Notes: a model not told the origin generated them from the letters alone. A DNA stretch of 64,000 nt from Leadbetterella sp035299025 (GCA_035299025.1 DATGXK010000019.1:1-64000), one strand, 5' to 3'. Counted from the first letter of the stretch, positions 17,701 to 25,795 are shown. Numbers and translations are program-made.

Positions 17701-19935
17701 ACCCCGACACAAGTTACAGAAGGCGAAATACTGCAATTTGCAGCCATTGGAGAGTCTATCAAATGGTATACCTCCCGAACAGGTAAGACATTCTCTTACG
17801 TAGCTCCAACTCATCAGAAAGTTGGTTCCTACGACTATTATGTCTCTCAAACAAGCAGCAAAGGTTGTGAAAGCGAGCGAACCTACATAGAATCAGAAAT
17901 TGTAACGGGATTTGGTATTACGACTCAACCTATAAACCTCAGCAATTGTGACAACAACACCTCCACTTTCAGTATCAGAGTTAAAGGTGCTTTGAATCCA
18001 ACATATAGATGGCAAATATTAAAAAATGGTGTTTTTACTGACCTTTTGGGTCAAAATGATAGTAATCTCAAGATAGATAACGTAGGTAAAGAACCTTACA
18101 CCGATGGCAGTACCTTCCGCTGTATTGTAAGCAATTCGGTAAATGAACTCATTTCTAATGAAGTAAGACTTAGCGTAAATAGGCTTGAGGGTACCCTGAC
18201 CAACATGGAGACTTGTGAGGGTGTACCTTTCAACACTGAAGGCTTTTCAAAAAACATTATTGGCAAAATAGGACTTATAGAGTGGCAGAAAAAAGAAAAT
18301 GATGGCTACAGGACTGTCTTTTCGGGCAACAATATGAGTGATTTATTAAAACCGGAGCCATCAAATAGTGGAGATTTCAGACTTAGAGTAACTTTTCAAA
18401 ACCAAGGAAATAGCACCTGTGTGAGAACTTCAAACAATTTTAGACTTGGTATAAACAAAAAACCAGAGGGATTGCCCAATCTCAATTTTAAAGTTTGTCA
18501 ATACTCATCTGTCCAGAGCCTACTGAATACTTGTCCCGAAAACTACAGTCTAAAGAATTTGGATTCAAGTATTTTGTCCCTCCATATATTTGATGAGATA
18601 AAAAAATACAGCCTACTTGGCGGCTATAGCAACGCCAAAGGTTGCAAAAGCGAAATTCAAAAAATAAATATAGAGGTAGAATCGGCTCCAAAAATAGAAG
18701 CTGTCGATTCAATCTTAAACTATTGCCAATTCAGCAACCCAACGAAATACATCAAATTCAATAATTTAAATACGCTTTGGTATAATAATCTTGAAATTGA
18801 TGATTTCTCAGAAAATCAGTTTAATGTTGACAACACCAACTCATCAATTACATATAAATGGGCCGCAATAGAGGGATCAAACGGTTGTTTGAGCCAAAAG
18901 AAAAAGATTCAGATCAATGTATCTTCCTGCTTTTTTGAAAACAAAATTGATTCTTGCATAGCCCTGCGAGGCAAAACACTAGAACCAAATACTTGGAACT
19001 ATTTGCATGATAACCAAGGACAAATAGTAGCTGCCATACATCCCAATGGCCAAAATCTAGGAACCGTAAACTTTGACTTTTTGAGTTCTTCACAAAATTT
19101 TATTGAAGACGCCAATCGCACCAAATTATTTCCACGTTATTATAATTTAGAAAACAGCAAAAAGGCAAATCTGCCCTTTAGGATTCGTTTTTTTGGAACA
19201 AACAACGAGATTTCATCAATCAATCCAACCTTAGAACAAGAAATATCAATCGTAAACTACAAGGGCAATAATAAAGATTGTAGCCCGAGTAACAACATAT
19301 TGAATAATAATTATTGGCTCTTGTCTAACACCAAATGGCAATCTACTGATATAGAAAACATTTTTTATACCGAAATTAGTACCCTCGAAACAGGTGAATT
19401 CGGTCTATGGTATGGACCAGAAATAAAAGGTAGACTGGTAGGTAAGATCAACGATAAAAATCAACCTGATCTTCAAATTGAGCAGAAAATAATAAATGGA
19501 AGCTATAGTGTAAACAAAAGTGAGGATGGAAAGAATTGGTTTGTCCTCTCCGAAAAAACTAGCCTAGGCAATATTACAGACACAAAGCCATTTGTATTTT
19601 CCAACTATTATCAGCTCATATATGATTTTGGGAATGGAATTAAAACCGTACTAAACACCGTAAAAGTTGACGTTGAAAACAAAGAAACACCTTGCTTTGT
19701 AATAGAAAATCCCTCCGAAAATAAGGATTTAATAAAACTCTACTTCCCAAATATCGAAAAAAACAGTATTCGCTTGAGTACCCTTTGGGGGCAATCTTTG
19801 AACCTCAAAAAAATAACCGAAATGAAAGATTATTTGCACTTAGAACCTCTAAATCAACTTTCCACAGGCTTCTATACGCTCTCGGCAGAGAATCTTGATG
19901 GTTCCAAATGCCATCTGAAAGTATGGATAAGATAA
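11788..19935 (+). CDS. Giant secreted Ig-like repeat protein with a T9SS-type C-terminal tail (2715 aa)
   Basis: The signal peptide covers residues 1-21 (hydrophobic ILILTLCYLSS, cleavage near SYSQ). The body is a long chain of Ig/PKD-like beta modules. About twelve carry a YQWQ/IQWQ-type tryptophan core, several with an FRC or YRC cysteine near the module end; three carry WS(D/N)G cores (about residues 1220, 1300 and 1565); about six carry KWY/FWY/NWF cores of the kind seen in Bacteroidota CHU-type adhesins. Residues from about 2390 form a distinct non-repeat domain (GLWYGPEIKG, LVGKINDKNQPDL). The last 80 residues (IENPSENKDLIKLYFP to FYTLSAENLDGSKCHLKVWIR) resemble a T9SS sorting domain but end in VWIR. 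The protein is probably exported by T9SS and surface-attached or released. The adhesion role is inferred; no enzyme motif is seen. Confidence 0.85.
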   Translation: MRYTTIKTILILTLCYLSSYSQSPSFVSNLNFATSFVCHDGQMTLNATVANAESYQFQKRNESTNLWENISGGSGSIASSPSVVSYTFFGITENITTRLIISKNTVETISNDITISPQRPTFNFQPLDITQCNGLNAVFRLSASGTGTLTYQWQLNSGGVFQNISNGSEYSGATTPNMTVVNLANNENGKVFRCLVKDVNNCENYSNGVTLSVNQLSTTVNPTTATAFCEGQNVQFSVTTNVGQALNYDWQLRRSSDPNYISLISSERFENVNTAVLKVNGILPIERSYKLNVTYQNLTQNTDGSRNTGTCIKSAERANYTIRARPAPPTQIADVFRCGPGKISTSVISTNNIFWYSDSTLGPIISNNLSFSSPTLTTSTKYFYSLKDANQCESYKRVFEAVIRPVPSQIFEKNLNICPSENKFTLNFSSINHSPTNIYIHKTSPTLTDFVEINAATFSNIFDVPVPVNSLSGNYKFKVFSQNQHCFSDTATIDLTVKVPTTISSSPASLNICEGSQHTFDVQYQAENPSSINWYKNNNLITDQNASTLVMENISLADGGVYKAEIIGNCGTAFSTDANLEVLPKTIITKQPKNTIVCQNGTTKFTVEATGAGILNYQWKFNNVNIGTNSPELSLSNVPINYHNAIIKCIITSDCEPVLTTDEVLLLVDDLPSAPIVNNTQGFCKSIQTGTLIATSLANHTLNWFDENNLPLSSNQIDISSIYSKPFYVSQKDSNQCESPKALTQATVNEPFSLNATPDKYDICSAGLFNRSTVISSTILPDEFDKNGINFQIFRNNILISSNLTGEFSVDTEGTYKIKATKNYCSDSSEIVIQALHTSLSITPTINAIHQVCKNSDLAISASGGFIGGNFFWYNSANSPFQFSSGNEIIIENINSPVSYYVAYGITTNNVYCESPRANTAVQIKPDLEISATVSDTSCANTNDGNVNLSVINGQSPYTFTLNTNSNSTGFFNNLVVGNYKTTVVDAEGCTGEKDFSIAQSPGVSITQQPTDIRRCRTNIANFTIIATNYDQLVWEKKLPNSAQFEVIANESGLNLRLENIGNATNPHLSVYRAKLSKNGCVVYSNEAALFVNSITGTASAKAICEGSNILLDLNEYTIIGENKSYQWQYRPGTSGNFLDLSSKTEEKLAFVNIQNAAAGYYRCRITFDNGSGNSCVINSSTSGFKLNVDIPETPNLSGEKTICNGQSTLLSATNCSGILTWSDGKTGMTNLVNPTTTTTYTAHCNTGTCTKVSINSITITVNESPTTAPTISISKTKFCNAENIQITASNCTGQVIWSNGSSGHQLEIMATESFSISAHCVSQNCQSPESQILHVFVYPILSPGTISSSSSKNCSGFNPPTINSLTSPSGGNIQWQKSENCTSENPTWADMSGEANLTYNPPALITSTCFRRKTSDSCQTVYSNSIFFEIVPDPVITVSADKSNVCFGQKLVLNKSVIGGEGICNIQWQINKVSGAVSSTFWQNLSVTDALEFQNTNTGVDSIFYFRARIDCQNSSCNIATSNVVSAIFHPEMVLNTAFNDSTICAGTSITLASTGCKGQILWSNGQTLAQITVALSESTSYTVFCKNDCQEVSKSFNISVVAGIDKPINTTPASVILPSSLIFSANGQNLKWYDAEFDGNQLSQAPVVSIAGSHTYWVSQKIGLCESARLEITSILLPKLEIVAQPSSAINCFGNTTSIKIQASGSGLITYKWQRKRPTDPLFSDIENTQTSILNYPTNELKIQSSGNTESPDNTKFRCVVTDENSTITSSEIVLNVNRLAGALTNQKLCIGNNFSINLNQTHQIQGIPSKIQWQQRIGTDSEWINLSDSANITGTNSIELKIQNLTLENQKQYRCSVLFNSSSGTCTETTDLMSLSINGYPQNPANIGFEFCQNENSPKIELYEPKDIEVIWYAYGSKLPSNKQPIIDTKTPGNQVHYYSFRNSAECESAKAVLQVIIHPEPPKPFSTTPTQVTEGEILQFAAIGESIKWYTSRTGKTFSYVAPTHQKVGSYDYYVSQTSSKGCESERTYIESEIVTGFGITTQPINLSNCDNNTSTFSIRVKGALNPTYRWQILKNGVFTDLLGQNDSNLKIDNVGKEPYTDGSTFRCIVSNSVNELISNEVRLSVNRLEGTLTNMETCEGVPFNTEGFSKNIIGKIGLIEWQKKENDGYRTVFSGNNMSDLLKPEPSNSGDFRLRVTFQNQGNSTCVRTSNNFRLGINKKPEGLPNLNFKVCQYSSVQSLLNTCPENYSLKNLDSSILSLHIFDEIKKYSLLGGYSNAKGCKSEIQKINIEVESAPKIEAVDSILNYCQFSNPTKYIKFNNLNTLWYNNLEIDDFSENQFNVDNTNSSITYKWAAIEGSNGCLSQKKKIQINVSSCFFENKIDSCIALRGKTLEPNTWNYLHDNQGQIVAAIHPNGQNLGTVNFDFLSSSQNFIEDANRTKLFPRYYNLENSKKANLPFRIRFFGTNNEISSINPTLEQEISIVNYKGNNKDCSPSNNILNNNYWLLSNTKWQSTDIENIFYTEISTLETGEFGLWYGPEIKGRLVGKINDKNQPDLQIEQKIINGSYSVNKSEDGKNWFVLSEKTSLGNITDTKPFVFSNYYQLIYDFGNGIKTVLNTVKVDVENKETPCFVIENPSENKDLIKLYFPNIEKNSIRLSTLWGQSLNLKKITEMKDYLHLEPLNQLSTGFYTLSAENLDGSKCHLKVWIR

Positions 19936-19972
19936 AAGAAATGGGTCCTGAGACCCATTTCTTTATTTTTTT
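19935..19972. terminator. Bidirectional terminator between the giant gene and the YgaP-like gene
   Basis: AAAGAAATGGGTC (19935-19947) and GACCCATTTCTTT (19952-19964) form a perfect 13-bp stem with a CTGA loop and are followed on the plus strand by TATTTTTTT. The left arm starts at the last base of the giant gene's stop codon and the right arm reaches the stop codon of the opposing gene. Confidence 0.9.
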
Positions 19973-20169
19973 GTACTACAAGTATTTATTCCAAGAATTG
20001 GATAAAGAGGACAAAAAGAAATAAGGCTTGTAAGGGCAAAAATTGCTGCTGCTACCACCAATACTATTCCCAAAGTACCTGAAACAGTTCCTGTAAAATA
20101 CAAAACGGCCATTACTATTGCCAATACGATTCTGATTATACGGTCGGTTGAACCCATGTTTGCTTTCAT
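19963..20169 (-). CDS. YgaP-like small inner-membrane protein (DUF2892)
   Basis: A 68-residue protein starting MKANMGSTDRIIRIV, the classic start of the DUF2892/YgaP transmembrane family, followed by two hydrophobic helices (VLAIVMAVLYFTGTV and LGIVLVVAAAIFALTSLI) and a C-terminal CPLYPILGINTC with the conserved CP-LY-GI-C pattern. In other proteins this module follows a rhodanese domain; here it stands alone. It lies 78 bp downstream of the Crp/Fnr gene on the same strand and may share its transcript; DUF2892 genes are often found near Crp-type regulators. The role is uncertain. Confidence 0.88.
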   Translation of the reverse strand: MKANMGSTDRIIRIVLAIVMAVLYFTGTVSGTLGIVLVVAAAIFALTSLISFCPLYPILGINTCSTKK

Positions 20170-20247
20170 AATCTTAATTTGTTTTAATTGAATTATGATG
20201 TAAAACTAAATACTATAAAACTGAAAAACAGTGACCTACGTCACCAC

Positions 20248-20853
20248 TTACAAAATTTCTATAGTGGTTCCCAACTGTTTCACTTTAGCCTCCTGCTCTA
20301 ATTTTTTCATTACCCTACTTATCACCTCCCGGGCCGTACCGAGTTCGTTAGCTATCTGTTTGTGAGATATTTTAAGTGGATTCTTTCTGGTGAGGCTTAC
20401 TTTTTCTTTCAGATAATCCAAAAGTCGCTTGTCCAATTTATCAAAGAGTAGCTGATTGATGGTTTCTAACAGATCCGAATATCGAATATTGTATTGCTGA
20501 AAAAAAAGACTATTTAAATCGGGAAATTCGCCAATCCATTGGGCTACTTTTTCCACAGGTAAGAGCAAAATCTTAGAATTTTCCTCTGTTATAGCGAAAA
20601 CCTTGCTGGGTTCGTTTTTCAAACTGGCCGTAAATGACATCACACAGCTCTCATTGGGCTGAATATAATACAACAACAGTTCCTTGTCTTCGTATTTGGT
20701 AAAAACCTTCACCAAACCCTCCAAAACGAGCGGGATAACTTTAATGTATTGTCCCTCTCTAAGAATTTCTGTCTCTGCTGAAACCTCAACAACAGACGAA
20801 CTGCTCTCTATTTCATGCTGCAGAGACTGGCTGATGTTTGGTATTTTCACCAT
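20248..20853 (-). CDS. Crp/Fnr family transcriptional regulator
   Basis: A 201-residue regulator with an N-terminal cyclic-nucleotide-type beta-roll (VSAETEILREGQYIKVIPLVLEGLVKVF) and a C-terminal winged helix-turn-helix (LKISHKQIANELGTAREVISRVMKKLEQE). The recognition helix TAREVISRVMKKL is typical of Bacteroidota Crp/Fnr proteins responding to redox or nitrogen-oxide stress. The N-terminal region lacks the cysteine cluster of Fe-S FNR, so it is not an oxygen sensor of that type. I take the ATG at 20853 (MVKIPN) rather than an in-frame TTG two codons upstream. The effector is unknown. Confidence 0.92.
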   Translation of the reverse strand: MVKIPNISQSLQHEIESSSSVVEVSAETEILREGQYIKVIPLVLEGLVKVFTKYEDKELLLYYIQPNESCVMSFTASLKNEPSKVFAITEENSKILLLPVEKVAQWIGEFPDLNSLFFQQYNIRYSDLLETINQLLFDKLDKRLLDYLKEKVSLTRKNPLKISHKQIANELGTAREVISRVMKKLEQEAKVKQLGTTIEIL

Positions 20854-20923
20854 TTCCAACTCATTTTGAAAAAAAAAACTACTTAATCCAAAGTATAAAT
20901 TTACCTTAGGGTCTCAACAATTT

Positions 20924-21805
20924 TTATTTATAAATTTCGCTTTTCGAAGCCAAAAGTGTGTTATACATAAGAGCCGCAACGGTCATCAAGCCTACCCCAC
21001 CTGGTACGGGAGTGATAAAGCTAGATTTGGGTGCTACTTCATCGAATTTGACATCTCCTTTCAATGCAAATCCACTCTTTTTGGTTTCGTCTACTACTCT
21101 TGTAAGGCCCACATCAATTACCACAGCACCATCTTTTACCATATCAGCAGTGATAAACTCGGGCTTACCGAGGGCCGCTACCAATATATCTGCTTGCAAA
21201 CAAATCTCTTTCAGATTTTGGGTACGGCTGTGAACCAAACTCACCGTGCAATTGCCGGGATACGTGTTTCGTTGCATCAATATACTCATAGGCAGACCCA
21301 CTATTTGGCTCCTACCAACTACTACACAGTGTTTGCCAGCGGTTTCTATTTTATATCTTTTGAGCAATTCTAATACCCCAAACGGCGTAGCCGAAATATA
21401 GGCTGGAAGTCCTTTGGCCATTCTTCCGATATTGATTGGATGAAACCCGTCAACATCCTTTTTAGGGTCAATGGCCTCTATAATCTTGTCGACATCTATA
21501 TGAGCTGGAAGAGGCAATTGCACTATAAAACCATCAATATCTTCATCTTTATTGAGCTGATCAATAATTTCCAACACCTCGGCCTCGGTACTGCTGGCAT
21601 CTCTTCTTATCAGGGTAGATTTAAAACCGATTTGCTCGCAAGATTTTATCTTAGAGGCGACGTATGTTTCACTGGCACCGTTGTCGCCCACCAAAACAGC
21701 AGCCAAATGAGGTATTTTGCCTCCTTCAGATTTTATTTTATCAACCTCCACTTGAAGCTCGGCTTTCACTTGTGCAGATATTAACTTACCGTCAATTATT
21801 TCCAT
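20924..21805 (-). CDS. folD: Bifunctional 5,10-methylenetetrahydrofolate dehydrogenase/cyclohydrolase FolD
   Basis: A 293-residue cytosolic enzyme interconverting 5,10-methylene-, 5,10-methenyl- and 10-formyl-tetrahydrofolate with NADP(H). Motifs: the YVASKIKSCEQIGF segment with the catalytic YxxxK (Y and K of YVASK), the family signature QLPLPAHIDVDKIIEAIDPKKDVDGF, the dinucleotide-binding VVGRSQIVGLPMS, and the C-terminal signature TPVPGGVGLMTVA. It is full length with all motifs intact. The dihydroneopterin aldolase gene lies 1.3 kb away on the same strand, so two folate genes share the neighbourhood, with an MFS exporter between them. Confidence 0.98.
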   Translation of the reverse strand: MEIIDGKLISAQVKAELQVEVDKIKSEGGKIPHLAAVLVGDNGASETYVASKIKSCEQIGFKSTLIRRDASSTEAEVLEIIDQLNKDEDIDGFIVQLPLPAHIDVDKIIEAIDPKKDVDGFHPINIGRMAKGLPAYISATPFGVLELLKRYKIETAGKHCVVVGRSQIVGLPMSILMQRNTYPGNCTVSLVHSRTQNLKEICLQADILVAALGKPEFITADMVKDGAVVIDVGLTRVVDETKKSGFALKGDVKFDEVAPKSSFITPVPGGVGLMTVAALMYNTLLASKSEIYK

Positions 21806-21884
21806 TTTGCTCTACAATTTTTTCATACAAAGATAAATCTAGGTATGCGGGTTTCCAATTTAGTATAAACCTATTTCTTTATTT

Positions 21885-23066
21885 TTAAATGTAATTTATT
21901 CGTCGATTTTTCCTTTTGTAAAATATAATATAAACCAACGCTACCGACACCACCGCCATCGTAAACAAAAAAGTAGACTTTAGATTCTCTATTCTGTTCT
22001 GATAAATCAAGGTAGGCAACAACGCTCCAAAGCCTATGCCTGACTCCAAGGCAATATACATAGTGGCTATGGCTTTACCTCGATTCTCCTCTTGGCATAG
22101 ATCTACTGTCCAGGCTTGCGAAATGGGCGAAATAATACCCATACTCACGCCGAAAAGGACTGCAGAGAGTGTTAGAATCGTTATATTTTGTGCAAAAGCG
22201 ATTATCAATATTGCAAAAAGTAAAACCCAACAACCGATGGTCAGTACAGATTCTCTGCCGTTTTTATCCGACCATTTTCCCGCCAAAAAACGAATAGATA
22301 TTGAAGCCAAGGTATACACCAAAAAATAATAGCCTTTATTTTTCAAACCAATACTCTGGCTTAAATCCGGTACAAGCGTTACGATAGTACCATAAGCAAA
22401 AGACGTAAAAAAGATAACTATAACCACGGGAACGACCGATTTGTCGAATATCTCGTGTCTATTGATACTCAAATGAGTCATCGCAAATTTTTCTTTTCTT
22501 TCGGCAGGAAGGGTTTCTTTCATATTCAGCAATATCAATATTGACAAAAGAGAAAGTACAGAGGAAGTATAAAAAAGTATGTTTATGTCGAAGTGCTGTA
22601 CAATCCAACCACCCAAGGCGGGCCCAAACGCCATACCTAAGCCACCCACAAGGCCATGGATGCCCATAGATTCGCCTCGGCGGTCTATCGGAACAATATC
22701 TGCAATGTAGGCTGCAGTGCCTGTAGGCTTAAATCCTGTGGAGAATCCATGTACAAATCGTAAAACGAAAAAAGGAATGATGGTGGTGGCCAGCGGATAT
22801 AAAAACCCACACACAAAACACACCAAAGAGCCGAAGGCCATAACGGGCACACGACCTACTTTATCGGTAAGTTTACCACTAAATGGACGAGAGAGACCGG
22901 CAGTGAGCGTAAAAAGTGAAATAATGAGCCCTTTGAATTCACCACCGCCCATTTTGGAAAGATAATCCGGAAGCTCCGGAATGAGCATATTAAAACTAGA
23001 AAAAAACAGAAAAGAACTCAGGCAGAGTAGCCAAAACTGTAAAGTAAAAATGCTGTTTTTTTTCAA
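21885..23066 (-). CDS. MFS transporter
   Basis: A 393-residue major facilitator with about 12 membrane helices. The loop 2-3 signature appears as GLSRPFSGKLTDKVGRVPVM, its second-half echo as ISIRFLAGKWSDKNGRESV, and the motif-C-like GGLGMAFGPALGGWI in helix 5 suggests an exporter of the drug:proton antiporter type. It starts 10 bp after folB and belongs to the divIVA-folB-MFS leftward operon. The substrate is not predictable. Confidence 0.92.
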   Translation of the reverse strand: MKKNSIFTLQFWLLCLSSFLFFSSFNMLIPELPDYLSKMGGGEFKGLIISLFTLTAGLSRPFSGKLTDKVGRVPVMAFGSLVCFVCGFLYPLATTIIPFFVLRFVHGFSTGFKPTGTAAYIADIVPIDRRGESMGIHGLVGGLGMAFGPALGGWIVQHFDINILFYTSSVLSLLSILILLNMKETLPAERKEKFAMTHLSINRHEIFDKSVVPVVIVIFFTSFAYGTIVTLVPDLSQSIGLKNKGYYFLVYTLASISIRFLAGKWSDKNGRESVLTIGCWVLLFAILIIAFAQNITILTLSAVLFGVSMGIISPISQAWTVDLCQEENRGKAIATMYIALESGIGFGALLPTLIYQNRIENLKSTFLFTMAVVSVALVYIIFYKRKNRRINYI

Positions 23067-23076
23067 AATATAATTT

Positions 23077-23433
23077 TCAGAAACTTTCTTGGAGTTTTAC
23101 AACAGCTCTATGACAAACGCCACCAATGGGCGGATTGAACTTAGAAACAGCTACAGTGACTTTTTTGATAGAACCAAAGCGAGAACCTATGGCGTCTATA
23201 ATCTCATGACCTACATGCTCCAAAAGCCGGTGCTTTTTAGACATCACTTCCTTCACAATTTGGTAAACATCACCATAGTCAATGGTGTCTTTGAGGTTGT
23301 CAGAACTCGCCGGCCGAGACAAATCAGTGTCTATAAGGACATCTATACTGTACTTATTACCAATCTTTTGCTCTTCATCAAAATGCCCGTGGTAGGCAAA
23401 AAACTCCATGCCTTCTAAAGCAATCTGGCCCAT
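23077..23433 (-). CDS. folB: Dihydroneopterin aldolase FolB
   Basis: A 118-residue enzyme of the tunnelling fold that converts 7,8-dihydroneopterin to 6-hydroxymethyl-dihydropterin and glycolaldehyde in folate biosynthesis. Motifs: IALEGMEFFAYHGHFDEEQ with the conserved YHG, then DTIDYGDVYQIV, LLEHVGHEIIDAI with the conserved LLE, and VTVAVSKFNPPIGG near the C-terminus. It lies 4 bp after the DivIVA gene and 10 bp before the MFS gene, so all three are probably one transcript. Confidence 0.95.
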   Translation of the reverse strand: MGQIALEGMEFFAYHGHFDEEQKIGNKYSIDVLIDTDLSRPASSDNLKDTIDYGDVYQIVKEVMSKKHRLLEHVGHEIIDAIGSRFGSIKKVTVAVSKFNPPIGGVCHRAVVKLQESF

Positions 23434-23437
23434 ATTT

Positions 23438-24622
23438 TTAGTTTAAGTTGTCAAAAAACGAACCGCTTTGCTTCTTTTCTGCTATGTAATCATTTACAGA
23501 CTTCGGCTCTTTTGGTTCCGCTTTTTCGACCATGGCCTTTCTAATAGCTGCTTTTACTTTATTCACTTTGTCGAGCATTTCTTCTGTACTGCCACTATCC
23601 GATGCCTCAGTTTTTGGTTTTGTTTCTACGATATCTTCTTTCGGAACTCTACCAGCAACCAAATATTCCTTGAGTTCTTCAAGTTGTTCCCACTGACCAT
23701 TTTCGGCCAAAAGGGCCTGCTCTACCCAAGTACTCGGATCGTGTGAAGCAAACTGAGGACCAGCAGCATCCAATAGATCTTTAATTCTGTAAAGCGGTGT
23801 GGTAGCCAAATCCCTGAAAGTAACGATGCGGGCATTGTTAAGCACTTCCTTGATTTTGGGGCCGATTCCCTCAATAATCTCGAGATTTGTTTTTTCACCT
23901 TGTGTACTTTCTAGGTTGATTTCGTTAACTGCCGAAGAAAAACTTATTCCGTGGTTTACGTCATCTTCTTCCTCTTCTTCAACCGAAGTTTCCTCTACAG
24001 CTAACTCCACTTGCTCCTCTTCTATCTCTTCCTCCACTTCCATTTCAATGGATTTCTCTGGATAATCCACAGTCAAATTTGCGGGAGTTTCTTGCACAAC
24101 CGATTGGACCTGAGCACTGTTTCCACTCACAATAGCATCAATTTGAGAAGAAATACCTTTCAGTTGGCCCAGTAACTCCAGTTTTTTATTTTCAAGACTT
24201 TGGAAATTACTCTCCAAATCTGCAAATTCGGTCTTGGCAGCCGTATTTATATCACCTACTTTTTGTTCGGCATCTGTCACCAGTTGTTTCGAAATATTCT
24301 CGGCTTCGGCTATTATTTGAGCCGCTTTTTGCTCGGCTTCAGCAACTTTTTTGGCGGCCTCGGTGGCAGCATTTTCAGTCAACCTAGTACTTGTATCTTC
24401 GGCTGTTCTGAGTGTTTTTATGAGCGTCATTTCTACTTCACGGAGCTTCGAAGCTTCTTTTTCAGAAATATCCAGCTGCATTTTCAGCATTTTGGACTCA
24501 TTCAACATACGCTCCCACTCTTGAGCAATATTTGACAAGAAATGGTTCACTTCTTCTATATCGTATCCTCTAAAAGACTTTTCGAATTCGTGTTGTTTGA
24601 TTTCTAATGACGTGATTTTCAT
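23438..24622 (-). CDS. DivIVA-domain protein with a helix-hairpin-helix segment
   Basis: A 394-residue protein. The N-terminal 60 residues match the DivIVA membrane-curvature/coiled-coil starter (MKITSLEIKQHEFEKSFRGYDIEEVNHFL). Residues 30-165 are continuous coiled coil rich in A, E, K and Q. Residues 185-225 are a highly acidic linker with runs of Glu. Residues 245-325 resemble a helix-hairpin-helix module of the DUF4332 type (LEIIEGIGPKIKEVLNNA). The tail is charged and ends SGSFFDNLN. DivIVA proteins organise poles or division sites in Gram-positives; the role in Bacteroidota is not settled. The combination suggests a scaffold that could also touch nucleic acid or a partner protein, which is inference. 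First gene of a leftward operon. Confidence 0.88.
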   Translation of the reverse strand: MKITSLEIKQHEFEKSFRGYDIEEVNHFLSNIAQEWERMLNESKMLKMQLDISEKEASKLREVEMTLIKTLRTAEDTSTRLTENAATEAAKKVAEAEQKAAQIIAEAENISKQLVTDAEQKVGDINTAAKTEFADLESNFQSLENKKLELLGQLKGISSQIDAIVSGNSAQVQSVVQETPANLTVDYPEKSIEMEVEEEIEEEQVELAVEETSVEEEEEDDVNHGISFSSAVNEINLESTQGEKTNLEIIEGIGPKIKEVLNNARIVTFRDLATTPLYRIKDLLDAAGPQFASHDPSTWVEQALLAENGQWEQLEELKEYLVAGRVPKEDIVETKPKTEASDSGSTEEMLDKVNKVKAAIRKAMVEKAEPKEPKSVNDYIAEKKQSGSFFDNLN

Positions 24623-24782
24623 TTTTGTATATGAGTTTAGGAAACCGTAAAGTAATCATCGAAAAAGACAACAAAATAAGACCAGATTTATTTTGCAATA
24701 TTTACCTTTTATTTCCTGCTTGATGTTCTGATTAAAAATTGTTATCTAATTTTCCACAAAATAACAAAAAAAACAATGTAAA

Positions 24783-25682
24783 TTAAAATAAATTCCACAT
24801 TGAAATGGTGCGGTCATCGCTGGCTGAAAGCAGAACCTGATCTTTCTCACGCCATAGGAGTTTGTTTACCGAAGTGCCATGCGATGCATTTCTGGCTTTG
24901 TCTATCACTTTCTTTAGCTTCAAATCTCGAGCATCCCACAGTTTTATAGACTTATCCATACTGCTAGAGACAAGCAGGTTATGTTGTTCAATATATATAA
25001 TATCGTTAATGGCGAACAGGTGAGCAGCGATTTTATCCACGACCTGATATTGGTTTTTCACATCCCAGACCATCAATTGGGCATCTCTTCCACCAGAAAC
25101 CAAGAAGTCGTTTCCTCCAAAATATTGTACGCTGAAAACAGAATTTTGGTGTCCTTGAAGTGTATGCTTTACACTAAAATCGGACAAATCATAAATTCTT
25201 ATTTTCCAGTCCGAGAATCCAATGGCCATCTCGTTGGTTTTCTTGTTGATTGCCACCGTACGAGCACTTTTTTGAGCTCCTTCAAAATGCTTAACAAAAG
25301 TATGGGTGGTGAGGTCGAGCAAGTGAATAAACCCAATGTGGTCAGCCACAATCAGAAAATTCTCGAACTTTTGGATATCAAAAACAGAAACTTTACCAAG
25401 CGGCACATTCAAAACTTCCATCTTGTCTTTGGTATCAATCAAGTGCAGCCCTTTGTTATTATTGGCTATCCAAAGTTTGTTTTCTGATGGTAAATTGAGC
25501 ATGGCATATACCGAATTATCGACCTTGGCTATCGGCTTACCCAAATCGGCCCTTGACCACTCTACCACCATGCCGTCTCCTCCAGCCGAAAGAAAACTCT
25601 TGTCAGAATTGCCCTCACAAAGTGTATAAACACAGTCTTTGTGGCCCGTAAAAGTTTCTATTTTTTCGATGTTAAAATTCAT
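24783..25682 (-). CDS. WD40 repeat protein
   Basis: A 299-residue beta-propeller of about seven blades. Clear repeats are FTGHKDCVYTLCEG, the SVYAMLNLPSENKLWIAN blade, the AINKKTNEMAIGFSDWKIRIYDL blade, LQGHQNSVFSVQYFG ending AQLMVWDV, IAAHLFAINDIIY ending KSIKLWDA, and a last blade ending RTISMWNLF. It has no signal peptide or extra domain, so it is probably a cytosolic interaction scaffold. It is transcribed from its own promoter (25719-25726), divergent from the phosphopantetheinyl transferase. The partner is unknown. Confidence 0.92.
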   Translation of the reverse strand: MNFNIEKIETFTGHKDCVYTLCEGNSDKSFLSAGGDGMVVEWSRADLGKPIAKVDNSVYAMLNLPSENKLWIANNNKGLHLIDTKDKMEVLNVPLGKVSVFDIQKFENFLIVADHIGFIHLLDLTTHTFVKHFEGAQKSARTVAINKKTNEMAIGFSDWKIRIYDLSDFSVKHTLQGHQNSVFSVQYFGGNDFLVSGGRDAQLMVWDVKNQYQVVDKIAAHLFAINDIIYIEQHNLLVSSSMDKSIKLWDARDLKLKKVIDKARNASHGTSVNKLLWREKDQVLLSASDDRTISMWNLF

Positions 25683-25718
25683 TTTTGAGAGAAGAAACTT
25701 TGATTTTTAATAATTGAG

Positions 25719-25726
25719 CAAAATTA
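25719..25726 (-). promoter_or_regulatory. -7 element for the WD40 gene
   Basis: On the minus strand TAATTTTG (followed by C) is an exact TAnnTTTG match, about 37 bp upstream of the WD40 gene ATG. Confidence 0.65.
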
Positions 25727-25795
25727 TGCATTAGATTTGAAAGTGTTTTTTCTTTTGTAAGCCAGAATCAATACATTTTCAGTCAATATAAAGCA

